Notes under the pieces: model-generated | The model's database searches: none | The model's input: only the letters and a program-made list of their open reading frames with translations | What the model was told of the DNA's origin: nothing | Program-made: the position numbers and the translations under genes | Part shown: one piece after another, positions 23,421 to 29,996 of the stretch | Numbering within the stretch: position 1 is the stretch's first letter | Layout of the letters: every line of letters starts with the position of its first letter | NCBI GenBank assembly: GCA_944380065.1 | Contig: CALWGM010000089.1 | Coordinates: 1-36,261, forward strand | Origin: an uncultured Lachnospiraceae bacterium | Lineage (GTDB): Bacteria; Bacillota; Clostridia; Lachnospirales; Lachnospiraceae | Length of the DNA: 36,261 nt | Reading direction: 5' to 3'

Positions 23421-23533
23421 GGACATGATGAAAATAACCAAAGGGTTTTTGGGGTATTTCTCACAGGATTGATTTCATACGCTGTCTGGCGGTAGTGAAA
23501 TAAATTATATATCTTAAAGGAGGATTTTTAGAA

Positions 23534-24361
23534 ATGGTTAATTTGGACAAGAATTTTGTGCAGAACATGTACTCTGTTGAAGGCAAAGTTGCTCTGGTTA
23601 CCGGCGGTACCGGCGCTCTGGGAAGCTGCCTTGCAAAGGCATATGGTTATGCAGGAGCAAAGGTTATGCTGACAGGACGTAAGCTCAATGCCAAAGCGCA
23701 GGAGGTTCTTGACGAGTTTAAGGCAGAGGGCATCGAGTGCTCCTTCTGCGCAGCAGATCCTCAGGATGAGGAGCAGGTAAAGAACCTGGTTGCAGAGACA
23801 GTTAAGACATACGGCAGAATCGACATTCTTGCAATTTGCCATGGCTTTAATAAACCTCAGAATATTCTGGATCAGTCTGTAGCTGAGTGGCAGTACATTA
23901 TGGATGCTGACTGCAAATCTGTTTATGTTGTCTGCAAATATGTTGCTGAGCAGATGGTTGCACAGGTTGGCGACCAGGCTGGCAAGATCGCTTCCGGTAA
24001 GGGCGGCAAGATCGTAGTTGTTACCTCCCAGCGTTCCAAACGCGGTATGGCCGGATATACAGGTTACTGTACATCCAAGGGCGGCGCAGACCTTATGGTT
24101 GCTTCCATGGCTTGTGACCTTTCCGCTAAATATGGTATCAACATCAACTCCATTCTTCCGACTGTATTCCGCAGCGACCTGACTGAGTGGATGTTTGATC
24201 CCGATTCCGAAGTATATAAGAACTTTATGAAACGTGAGCCGATCGGACGTCTTGCTGAGCCCAACGATTTCGTTGGTATGGGAATCTTCCTTTCCTCTGA
24301 CGCTTCCAACTTCCTGACCGGCGGCAACTATGACTGCTCCGGCGGATACCTGAACTGCTAA
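23534..24361 (+). CDS. Short-chain dehydrogenase, probable phloroglucinol reductase
   Basis: The 275-residue SDR has the cofactor motif [20 protein letters not shown] (about residues 17-36), then ILAICHGFN in the NAG position. The catalytic part reads [29 protein letters not shown] with Tyr-x-x-x-Lys (YCTSK), and the C-terminal [13 protein letters not shown] is typical. SDR enzymes of this kind reduce phloroglucinol with NADPH to dihydrophloroglucinol in anaerobes. The assignment rests on its neighbours: the operon supplies all three other enzyme families of that pathway. Codons favour GTT, GCT, GGT and CGT, unlike the rest of the window, a sign of high expression. A strong AAAGGAGG precedes the start. 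A generic gluconate-type SDR is the alternative. Confidence 0.8.
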   Translation: MVNLDKNFVQNMYSVEGKVALVTGGTGALGSCLAKAYGYAGAKVMLTGRKLNAKAQEVLDEFKAEGIECSFCAADPQDEEQVKNLVAETVKTYGRIDILAICHGFNKPQNILDQSVAEWQYIMDADCKSVYVVCKYVAEQMVAQVGDQAGKIASGKGGKIVVVTSQRSKRGMAGYTGYCTSKGGADLMVASMACDLSAKYGININSILPTVFRSDLTEWMFDPDSEVYKNFMKREPIGRLAEPNDFVGMGIFLSSDASNFLTGGNYDCSGGYLNC

Positions 24362-24401
24362 TCAAAATTCGATCAAGTAGTATTAATTTGGAGGAAATCA
24401 T

Positions 24402-25346
24402 ATGTTATCAAAGTTTGTTGTATGCGGTTCCGGCATGATGGGTGCCGCAATCGCACAGATTCTTGCAAGTATTGACGGGGCACAGGTTACGATCCTTCGT
24501 TCTTCCAACCGCGGCGCAGATCCGCGCGAGAAAGTACGCGGCAACATGAAGCAGCTGGTTGAGAAGGGCGTTGTTACACCGGAATATGTGGATGAGATCG
24601 TTTCTAAGATCAGCATCGCTTTTGAAGACAGCGAAGTTGCGGATGGCGAGCTTTTCATCGAGTGCGTACCGGAGGTTATGGAGCTGAAACAGGATCTTTT
24701 CGCCCGTCTGGAGAAGACAGTTTCCGAGAAGGCCATCTTCTGTACCAACACATCCGTTATGAGCCCTACAGAGATCTCCGCAAAATGCGAGCACAAAGAG
24801 AGAATCTGCGGTACTCACTTCTGGAATCCGGCATTCCTGATTCCGCTGGTAGAGGTTGTTAAGACAGAGTACACCTCTGACGAAGTGATCAACACAGTTA
24901 TGGAAGTAATGAAAGCAGCCGGCAAACAGCCCTGCCTGTGCAAGAAGGACGTTCCCGGTTTCATCGCCAACAGAATGCAGCATGCATTATGGCGTGAGGC
25001 GATCGCTATCGTTGATGAGGGCATCGCTGATGCTGAGACTGTTGACCTTGCCTGCAAGACAAGCTTCGGCCTGAGACTTCCGTACCTGCCTCCGCTTGTA
25101 AACTCTGATATGGTTGGCACACAGCTGACATGGAACATCCACAGCTATGTACTTGCACATCTGGCAGACAACCATGAGCCTTCACCGATCTTAAAGACCA
25201 TGCTTGACGAGGGCAAGCTGGGCTTCCGTGCTGAGGCTGACGCAGAAGGCAAACGGACAGGCTTCATGTCCTACACAGACGAGGAGATCGCGAAGATCAA
25301 TGCCGGCCTGAATGAGTATCTGATCAAGATGCTTTACGACAAATAA
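24402..25346 (+). CDS. 3-hydroxyacyl-CoA-dehydrogenase-family enzyme, probable 3-hydroxy-5-oxohexanoate dehydrogenase
   Basis: The 314-residue protein has an N-terminal Rossmann fold (KFVVCGSGMMGAAIAQILAS, about residues 4-23). It has the catalytic region IFCTNTSVMSPTEIS and CGTHFWNPAFLIPLVEVV (HFxNP, catalytic His), then VPGFIANRMQHALWREAIAIVDEG in the dimerisation domain. L-carnitine dehydrogenase and (S)-3-hydroxy-5-oxohexanoate dehydrogenase belong to this family. Next to a cyclase-family hydrolase and a BKACE enzyme, oxidation of 3-hydroxy-5-oxohexanoate to triacetate (3,5-dioxohexanoate) is the best fit. A carnitine role is less likely, because the cyclase and SDR have no place in that route. 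GGAGG precedes the start; the spacer from the reductase is 40 bases. Confidence 0.8.
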   Translation: MLSKFVVCGSGMMGAAIAQILASIDGAQVTILRSSNRGADPREKVRGNMKQLVEKGVVTPEYVDEIVSKISIAFEDSEVADGELFIECVPEVMELKQDLFARLEKTVSEKAIFCTNTSVMSPTEISAKCEHKERICGTHFWNPAFLIPLVEVVKTEYTSDEVINTVMEVMKAAGKQPCLCKKDVPGFIANRMQHALWREAIAIVDEGIADAETVDLACKTSFGLRLPYLPPLVNSDMVGTQLTWNIHSYVLAHLADNHEPSPILKTMLDEGKLGFRAEADAEGKRTGFMSYTDEEIAKINAGLNEYLIKMLYDK

Positions 25347-25354
25347 GATCCGCA

Positions 25355-25425
25355 GCTGCCGCTGGCAGCGGGAGATACCTATCACAGGTTGATAATACCG
25401 GGCGCTGCCCGCAGGGCCCGGTATT
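25355..25425 (+). other. Two hairpins in the spacer between the dehydrogenase and cyclohydrolase genes
   Basis: GCTGCC-gct-GGCAGC (25355-25369) is followed by AATACCGGGC (25394-25403) pairing with GCCCGGTATT (25416-25425), with an inner CTGC/GCAG. No U-tract follows, so these are more likely mRNA stabilising or processing structures than terminators. Confidence 0.6.
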
Positions 25426-25472
25426 TGAAATAATCACAAAATTTATTTATCTATTACAGGAGGGAACTGACA

Positions 25473-26483
25473 ATGGGAAAGAAAGTTTGGGTAGACCTTA
25501 CACATCCGTTCAGCGCTGAGATTCCGCGTTGGCCTTATTTTGACAAACCGGTAATCGACAGCAAACATTCTATGGCGAAAGGCGGCGTGTTAACACAGTA
25601 CATTGGATGTACAATGCATACCGGTACACACTGTGATGCACCGCGTCACGTTATGGAGCGTGAGTTTGACGGAAGAAGAGCCCGTTATACACATGAGATG
25701 GCAATCGACGCTTACACCGGAGATGCTGTATGCCTGGATCTGCACTTTATGAAACGCTGGGAGCTGATCACAGCTGAGCATCTTGACAAAGCCTGCCGCA
25801 ACATGGGTATCGATCCTGATTCCGACTACTTACAGGGTAAGGTTCTCTGCCTCTGCACAGGTATGCATCTGAAGTTTGATGACTCCAAAGAGTACTATCA
25901 TTACTCCACAGGTACAGGCCGTTCCGCTGGTATCTGGTTTGTAAAACATGGTGTAAAATGTGTAGCTATGGATATGCAGGCTCTGGATCATCCTCTTCAT
26001 ACTGCTATGGGTAACAACGGTATGACAAGAATGAACCTGCTTGGCGCATCCGGAAAACCGATCATCGAGGAGTTCATCGAGGAGTTCGGTGAGGAAGCAT
26101 ACGCTCCTTTCGAGAAAGAGTACTACGTAAAATATTACGGACAGGAAGCATACGACGAGTTCTACGGCCCGCTTGAGGCAATCGGCAACTGGGGAACCTG
26201 GGAGCCCTGCCACAAGACCATGCTTGGCCATGGTATCGTTGGTGTTGAGAACCTGGGCGGCGACCTTGAGAAGGTTTGCGGCAAAGAGTTCGAGTTCTTC
26301 TGCTTCCCGCTTCGCTGGTACATGGGCGACGGCTCCATGGCTCGCTGCGTAGCACGTATCGATGAGGATGACCTCAATGATGTTCCGGAGAGAACATATC
26401 TGTACTGCGGTACAGGATGCCAGGATAGAGAGCACTACGGCTTCGATGATTATGAGAAGTTCGCAGCTGATCCGGCTATCTAA
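25473..26483 (+). CDS. Cyclase-family metal hydrolase, probable dihydrophloroglucinol cyclohydrolase
   Basis: The 336-residue protein belongs to the cyclase/kynurenine-formamidase family. It opens WVDLTHPFSAEIPRWPYF. The metal-binding signature is CTMHTGTHCDAPRHVME (HxGTHxDxPxH, about residues 49-65), and SAGIWFVKHGVKCVAMDMQALDHPLHTAMG follows in the core. The C-terminal extension of about 100 residues makes it longer than formamidases (about 210). In the phloroglucinol pathway a cyclase-family enzyme opens the ring of dihydrophloroglucinol to 3-hydroxy-5-oxohexanoate, which fits its place among the reductase, dehydrogenase and lyase. CAGGAGGG precedes the start. Two hairpins lie in the 126-base spacer upstream and one after the stop. 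Confidence 0.8.
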   Translation: MGKKVWVDLTHPFSAEIPRWPYFDKPVIDSKHSMAKGGVLTQYIGCTMHTGTHCDAPRHVMEREFDGRRARYTHEMAIDAYTGDAVCLDLHFMKRWELITAEHLDKACRNMGIDPDSDYLQGKVLCLCTGMHLKFDDSKEYYHYSTGTGRSAGIWFVKHGVKCVAMDMQALDHPLHTAMGNNGMTRMNLLGASGKPIIEEFIEEFGEEAYAPFEKEYYVKYYGQEAYDEFYGPLEAIGNWGTWEPCHKTMLGHGIVGVENLGGDLEKVCGKEFEFFCFPLRWYMGDGSMARCVARIDEDDLNDVPERTYLYCGTGCQDREHYGFDDYEKFAADPAI

Positions 26484-26508
26484 TCCGATCTGACAAGTTA
26501 TCAGATGT

Positions 26509-26552
26509 GCAAAACAGATTGCACAGGTTCGCCTGTGTATATCTGTTTTTGC
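26509..26552 (+). terminator. Terminator-like hairpin inside the operon
   Basis: GCAAAACAGAT (26509-26519) pairs with ATCTGTTTTTGC (26541-26552, one bulged T), and CACAGG-TTCG-CCTGTG forms the inner stem with a stable UUCG-type loop. The stem runs into TTTTT, so partial termination before the lyase gene is plausible. It may equally protect the upstream mRNA end. Confidence 0.65.
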
Positions 26553-26597
26553 CGGTTTCATATTTCAAATGTTTTATAAAAAGTGAGGAAATGAACA

Positions 26598-27464
26598 ATG
26601 GCAAAGAAAACAATTATCACAGCAGCTGTTACAGGCGCATGGCCGAAAAAAGAGAATAACCCGAACGTACCGATGACTCCTTCAGAGATCGCTGATGATA
26701 TGTATGCATGCTGGAAGGCAGGCGCTGCAATCATCCACATCCATATGAGAGATGACGAAGGCAACGGAACAATGGATCACAATAAATTCCGTGAGACCAT
26801 GCAGATCTTCAACGAGAGATATCCGGACTGCGATGTTATCGTTAACATGACAACATCCGGCGATATCCACGCAGATGACGAGACCCGTGTACAGCACATC
26901 AAAGAGCTGAAACCGGAGATGGCTTCCTATGACTGCGGTTCCATGAACTGGCTGAACAGCGGTTTGTTCTTAAACAGCCCGAAATTCCTTGAGGACTGCG
27001 GCAAACTGTTCCAGGAGACCAATACAAAACCGGATATCGAGTGCTTCGATCCTGGTATGATCCTGAACTGCGCATACTACATCAAGAAAGGTATCTTAAA
27101 GACACCGGTTCACATTCAGTTCTGCATGGGCTGCGCAAATGGTATCCCCGGAACCATGAAGAACCTTGCGTTCATGAAAGATACTGCTGATGAGCTCATC
27201 GGTAAAGGCAACTATACATGGTCTTGCTTCGGCGTAGGTCACAGCGCAATGGAAATGCTGTACGGCGGCGTAGCAATGGGCGGACATGTACGTGTTGGTA
27301 TGGAAGATAACGTTATGTACTCCAAGGGCGTTCTTGCAGAGAGCAATGTACAGTTCGTAGAGAGAGCTGCCCGTGTGATCAGAGAGTTCGGCAACGAAGT
27401 TGCTACACCTGCTGAGGCACGTGAGATGCTCAACATGGGACCCTACAGAAGAATTGAGGCTTAA
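26598..27464 (+). CDS. BKACE-family lyase, probable triacetate acetoacetate-lyase
   Basis: The 288-residue protein is a beta-keto acid cleavage enzyme (BKACE, formerly DUF849). It opens KKTIITAAVTGAWPKKENNPNVPMTPSEIADDMYACWKAGAAIIHIHMRDDEG, with the zinc-binding HIHMRD (about residues 47-52). Later blocks are CDVIVNMTTSG, IECFDPGMILNCAYYIKKG and MGGHVRVGMEDNVMYSKGVLAESN (second zinc and CoA-binding region). BKACE enzymes react a beta-keto acid with acetyl-CoA to give acetoacetate and a new CoA ester. With triacetate they would yield acetoacetate and acetoacetyl-CoA, the last step of phloroglucinol breakdown. 3-Keto-5-aminohexanoate or dehydrocarnitine cleavage are the other family activities. 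GTGAGGAAATG precedes the start. Confidence 0.83.
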   Translation: MAKKTIITAAVTGAWPKKENNPNVPMTPSEIADDMYACWKAGAAIIHIHMRDDEGNGTMDHNKFRETMQIFNERYPDCDVIVNMTTSGDIHADDETRVQHIKELKPEMASYDCGSMNWLNSGLFLNSPKFLEDCGKLFQETNTKPDIECFDPGMILNCAYYIKKGILKTPVHIQFCMGCANGIPGTMKNLAFMKDTADELIGKGNYTWSCFGVGHSAMEMLYGGVAMGGHVRVGMEDNVMYSKGVLAESNVQFVERAARVIREFGNEVATPAEAREMLNMGPYRRIEA

Positions 27465-27478
27465 GTAAGGAGCGAATT

Positions 27479-27667
27479 ATGACCTGGGGATCACTCATGT
27501 TTTATTATCATTGTCCGAAATGCGGCATGAAGTTTGAGTATGCCATGGAACTGATGCCGGAGTTTGGGGAGAAGTTTGGTTTCTGCCCCGAGTGCGATGT
27601 TCCGGGAGTATATGAAAAGGAAGGTGCCCGTCAGTTAGACGACAGTGAGTATTTTGAAGTAGAGTAA
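27479..27667 (+). CDS. Small zinc-ribbon protein (FmdB/rubredoxin-like)
   Basis: The 62-residue protein has two CxxC knuckles, YYHCPKCGMKF (about residues 10-20) and GFCPECDVPG (about 34-43), then an acidic tail. It begins 14 bases after the lyase stop with AAGGAG upstream, so it belongs to the operon. An internal ATG (27497) giving MFYYHCPKCG is a possible second start. Function is unknown; it might bind zinc or iron for the metal-dependent cyclohydrolase or lyase, or act as a regulator. Confidence 0.7.
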   Translation: MTWGSLMFYYHCPKCGMKFEYAMELMPEFGEKFGFCPECDVPGVYEKEGARQLDDSEYFEVE

Positions 27668-27673
27668 GAGTTT

Positions 27674-27709
27674 CGCCATCCGCATCTGATGCGGATGGCG
27701 GATTTTTTT
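27674..27709 (+). terminator. Terminator of the phloroglucinol-type operon
   Basis: CGCCATCCGCAT (27674-27685), loop CTG, ATGCGGATGGCG (27689-27700), then GA and seven T. A perfect 12-pair stem. Confidence 0.92.
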
Positions 27710-27711
27710 CA

Positions 27712-27740
27712 TTGCAAAACAGGGGCGGATATGGCATAAT
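27712..27740 (+). promoter_or_regulatory. Promoter of the gntR-family gene
   Basis: TTGCAA (27712-27717) and CATAAT (27735-27740) with a 17-base spacer. Confidence 0.6.
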
Positions 27741-27749
27741 AGATGAGAT

Positions 27750-27788
27750 AAAATCTGCTTTTTGATAAGATGCAGAAAAACAGATTTT
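27750..27788. promoter_or_regulatory. Inverted repeat at the start of the gntR transcript
   Basis: AAAATCTG-C-TTTTT (27750-27763) and AAAAA-CAGATTTT (27776-27788) are reverse complements apart from one bulged C, with a 12-base loop. It lies just downstream of the predicted start point. It is either an operator for autoregulation or a 5' mRNA hairpin. The arm AAAACAGAT also occurs in the hairpin at 26509. Confidence 0.45.
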
Positions 27789-27922
27789 GTGGATACAGAA
27801 TTTTTTCAGCCGGCGGTTTTCAGAGCAGAGAGAGCTGAAAGATATGGAAAAGGAACAGGAAGGGTCCGCAGGATATATCCGGGGGGATTCCCGGAGGATC
27901 AGGCTGTGGAGAGAGTGTTGAG

Positions 27923-28606
27923 ATGGCAGTAATTAAGAGAGTTTCATTGGTAGACCAGGTTTATGAGAAGATCCGGGACCGGATCATTTCTTTAAAGATC
28001 CCGTTTGGGAGCAAACTGAATGTCAGCAAGCTCCAGGAGGAGTACGGCGTCAGTTCTACGCCGGTCCGGGAGGCGCTGAACCGTCTTTTGAATGACGGAT
28101 TGATTGAATTGGAAAATAATGTGGGAGCCAGGGTGATCGATATCACGGCGGAGGATGTGCGGCAGATCCAGGAGCTGTCCTTTGCCTATCAGATTGTGGC
28201 GGCCCGCAATGCGTTAAAAAACGGGGACAGGGCGCAGATGGCGGAGGAGATTGAACAGTATATTGAGGAATACCGCCATTCCACGAATGTGGTGGAGAGC
28301 TGCCGCTGTATCCGCAACATTCTGGATGTTTTTTACAAAAATGCCAATAATGAGCGTCTGCTGGCAAAGGTGACTTCCATAAATGCCATGGATGATATTC
28401 TCCATACCCTGTTTGCCATTCCACGTGAGAAGGGCGGCAGCGGCGGCCAGTACCATTCCGGCATCATTTATTTTGAGCAGATCCACCAGGCCGTGACGGA
28501 GAATGATTTTGCCGGTCTGTGTGACAGCTTAGAGGAGCACCAGCTCTGGTCCAGGGAATATATTGTAAAGAATTTAGAGACAGTAAAGAAGAAAAACGAA
28601 GCATAA
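27923..28606 (+). CDS. GntR-family transcriptional regulator, FCD (FadR-like) type
   Basis: The 227-residue protein has an N-terminal winged helix (VDQVYEKIRDRIISLKIPFGSKLNVSKLQEEYGVSSTPVREALNRLLNDGLIEL, about residues 10-63) and an all-helical C-terminal effector domain of FCD type (about 75-220). The metal-binding histidines of FCD domains are poorly conserved. It directly follows the phloroglucinol-type operon and has its own promoter, so it is the natural regulator of that operon, probably sensing an aromatic or keto-acid intermediate; this is inferred from position. It ends in a terminator shared with the convergent HxlR gene. Confidence 0.85.
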   Translation: MAVIKRVSLVDQVYEKIRDRIISLKIPFGSKLNVSKLQEEYGVSSTPVREALNRLLNDGLIELENNVGARVIDITAEDVRQIQELSFAYQIVAARNALKNGDRAQMAEEIEQYIEEYRHSTNVVESCRCIRNILDVFYKNANNERLLAKVTSINAMDDILHTLFAIPREKGGSGGQYHSGIIYFEQIHQAVTENDFAGLCDSLEEHQLWSREYIVKNLETVKKKNEA

Positions 28607-28657
28607 AAGAACCGATGTATCCGGGCCGTTCGGGGCCGCGGGATACATCGGTTCTTT
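28606..28657. terminator. Bidirectional terminator between gntR and hxlR genes
   Basis: AAAGAACCGATGTATCC (28606-28622) and GGATACATCGGTTCTTT (28641-28657) are perfect 17-base reverse complements. The left arm starts in the gntR stop codon and the hairpin ends four bases before the HxlR gene stop. Confidence 0.85.
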
Positions 28658-28661
28658 GCCG

Positions 28662-29075
28662 TCAGGATTTCTTTTTGCTGCTGACATACTGATCCATGAT
28701 ATCCATCAACTGGTCCTGGTACTTCATCTCGTCGTGTACCTTAAAAGCATCCGGGTCAATCGGCAGATGCAGCTCGTTGAGCCGGCGGATACTCCATACA
28801 TAAAGGATGTCCAGCGCGGGGATCAGATCCTCGCCCAGCGGCGTCAGGATATATTCTACCTTTAATGGAATCGTATTATACTGGATACGCTCTACCAGGC
28901 CGTCCTTGGTCAGCTCTTTTAACTGCTGGCTGAGAACCTTTTCACTGACGCCCAGTGTCTTTTTCGTCTCATTAAAACGGATCTTGCCGTAATGGTGGAT
29001 ATGATGCAGCAGCGTCATCTTCCATTTCCCGGAAATACAGTTTGTGACAAAATGATAAGGATTAACGGTTTCCAT
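28662..29075 (-). CDS. HxlR-family winged-helix transcriptional regulator
   Basis: The 137-residue protein has the HxlR domain: NCISGKWKMTLLHHIHHYGKIRFNETKKTLGVSEKVLSQQLKELTKDGLVERIQYNTIPLKVEYILTPLGEDLIPALDIL (about residues 12-90). The single Cys13 before GKWK sits where redox-sensing HxlR proteins such as YodB and HypR carry their reactive cysteine. GGGAGG precedes the ATG at 29075. It is divergent from the C_GCAxxG_C_C gene across a 279-base spacer with GTATCA repeats. A thiol or quinone stress response is plausible but unproven. Confidence 0.88.
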   Translation of the reverse strand: METVNPYHFVTNCISGKWKMTLLHHIHHYGKIRFNETKKTLGVSEKVLSQQLKELTKDGLVERIQYNTIPLKVEYILTPLGEDLIPALDILYVWSIRRLNELHLPIDPDAFKVHDEMKYQDQLMDIMDQYVSSKKKS

Positions 29076-29160
29076 TGTGATGCCTCCCTTCTGGTATATT
29101 GATACTGCGCGCGGCGGATATGATGCCGCCCAGTCGTTTGACCTTGCGAAAAGTTATCAG

Positions 29161-29209
29161 GTATCATTTTGGTAACTCATAACTTATGTCATATTGTATC
29201 AGTTTGGTA
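29161..29209. promoter_or_regulatory. Direct repeats, candidate HxlR operators
   Basis: GTATCATTTTGGTA (29161-29174) and GTATCAGTTTGGTA (29196-29209) match at 13 of 14 bases with a 35-base period. A further inverted-type copy, GGTATATTGATAC, occurs near 29094-29106 by the HxlR start. Repeats of this kind beside an HxlR gene suggest autoregulation. Confidence 0.45.
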
Positions 29210-29354
29210 GGAATATTGCAATTGCTATTCTGACAAAAAAATTCACAAAATTCCGAAAAGAAAAAACGGAGAAATAGTGCAAAAAATTGTAAAAACGTGT
29301 AAAATAACAGATTGACAGTGAAAATGAATGAGAGTACAGGAAGGAGCAGCAGAA

Positions 29355-29819
29355 ATGGCAGAAGAATATCAGAGAGAAGAAGCGGCGGACAGGGTATTGA
29401 CCATCGAGGAGAGAGTGCGGATGATCCCGATCCTGCACCGGAAAGGATATACCTGCGCCCAGACGGTTCTCTGCGTCTATGCGGACCTGCTCGGCATGGA
29501 CGAACGGGATCTGTTCCGGATCTCCGAAGGGTTTGGCGGCGGCATGGGCGGCATGATGCTGACCTGCGGCGCGGTAACCTCTATGGCCATGGCGGCGAGC
29601 CTGAAAAACAGCTGCGGCGATCCGGAGAACTGCAGTACAAAGGGATCCAGCATCCGCCTGGTGAAAAGGCTGGCCACACAGTTTCAGGAGAAAAACGGTT
29701 CGGTGATCTGCCGGGAGCTGAAAGGGATGGATACCGGGAAGGTTCTGCGGGACTGCCCCGGCTGTATCGAGGACGCCATCCGGATCATGGGAAGAGAACT
29801 GTTCGGCCTGGAATCCTGA
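29355..29819 (+). CDS. C_GCAxxG_C_C family (redox-type) protein
   Basis: The 154-residue protein carries the family features: YTCAQTVLCVYADLLG, GFGGGMGGMMLTCGAVTSMAMAAS (CGAVT block), and cysteines in SCGDPENC, VICRELKG and RDCPGCIEDA. Proteins of this family are thought to bind a cluster or take part in redox reactions, but no activity is established. ATG 29355 is chosen because AAGGAG lies eight bases upstream; the frame upstream (from 29328) has no good ribosome site. Its divergent partner is a cysteine-bearing HxlR regulator, hinting at a redox-sensing pair. Confidence 0.75.
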   Translation: MAEEYQREEAADRVLTIEERVRMIPILHRKGYTCAQTVLCVYADLLGMDERDLFRISEGFGGGMGGMMLTCGAVTSMAMAASLKNSCGDPENCSTKGSSIRLVKRLATQFQEKNGSVICRELKGMDTGKVLRDCPGCIEDAIRIMGRELFGLES

Positions 29820-29916
29820 CGGCAGCCTGCCGTCTGGGCCTTTGGCGCAGGACGTTTGCGGGAGCGTTTCGGCGGCGTGTGGACCGGCTTTTTTTGTTCT
29901 ATTGTCTGCAGCTGTT

Positions 29917-29943
29917 TCATAGTCTTATAAAAAAGAGTACAGT
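29917..29943 (+). promoter_or_regulatory. Possible sigma-E-type promoter of spoIVA
   Basis: TCATAGT (29917-29923) and AGTACAGT (29936-29943) resemble sigma-E -35 and -10 boxes at 12 bases spacing, slightly short. spoIVA belongs to the sigma-E regulon in Bacillus. No good sigma-A promoter was seen in this spacer. Confidence 0.35.
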
Positions 29944-29996
29944 TTGGACGTACTTTTTCAGAAACCGGGATTATGTTCAGGGAGGATTCAAGGGCT

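Noticed and set aside
24402-27464. Carnitine degradation (dehydrogenase plus BKACE)
   Set aside because: Carnitine dehydrogenase and dehydrocarnitine cleavage use the same families, but the cyclase and the SDR in the same operon are not explained by that route.
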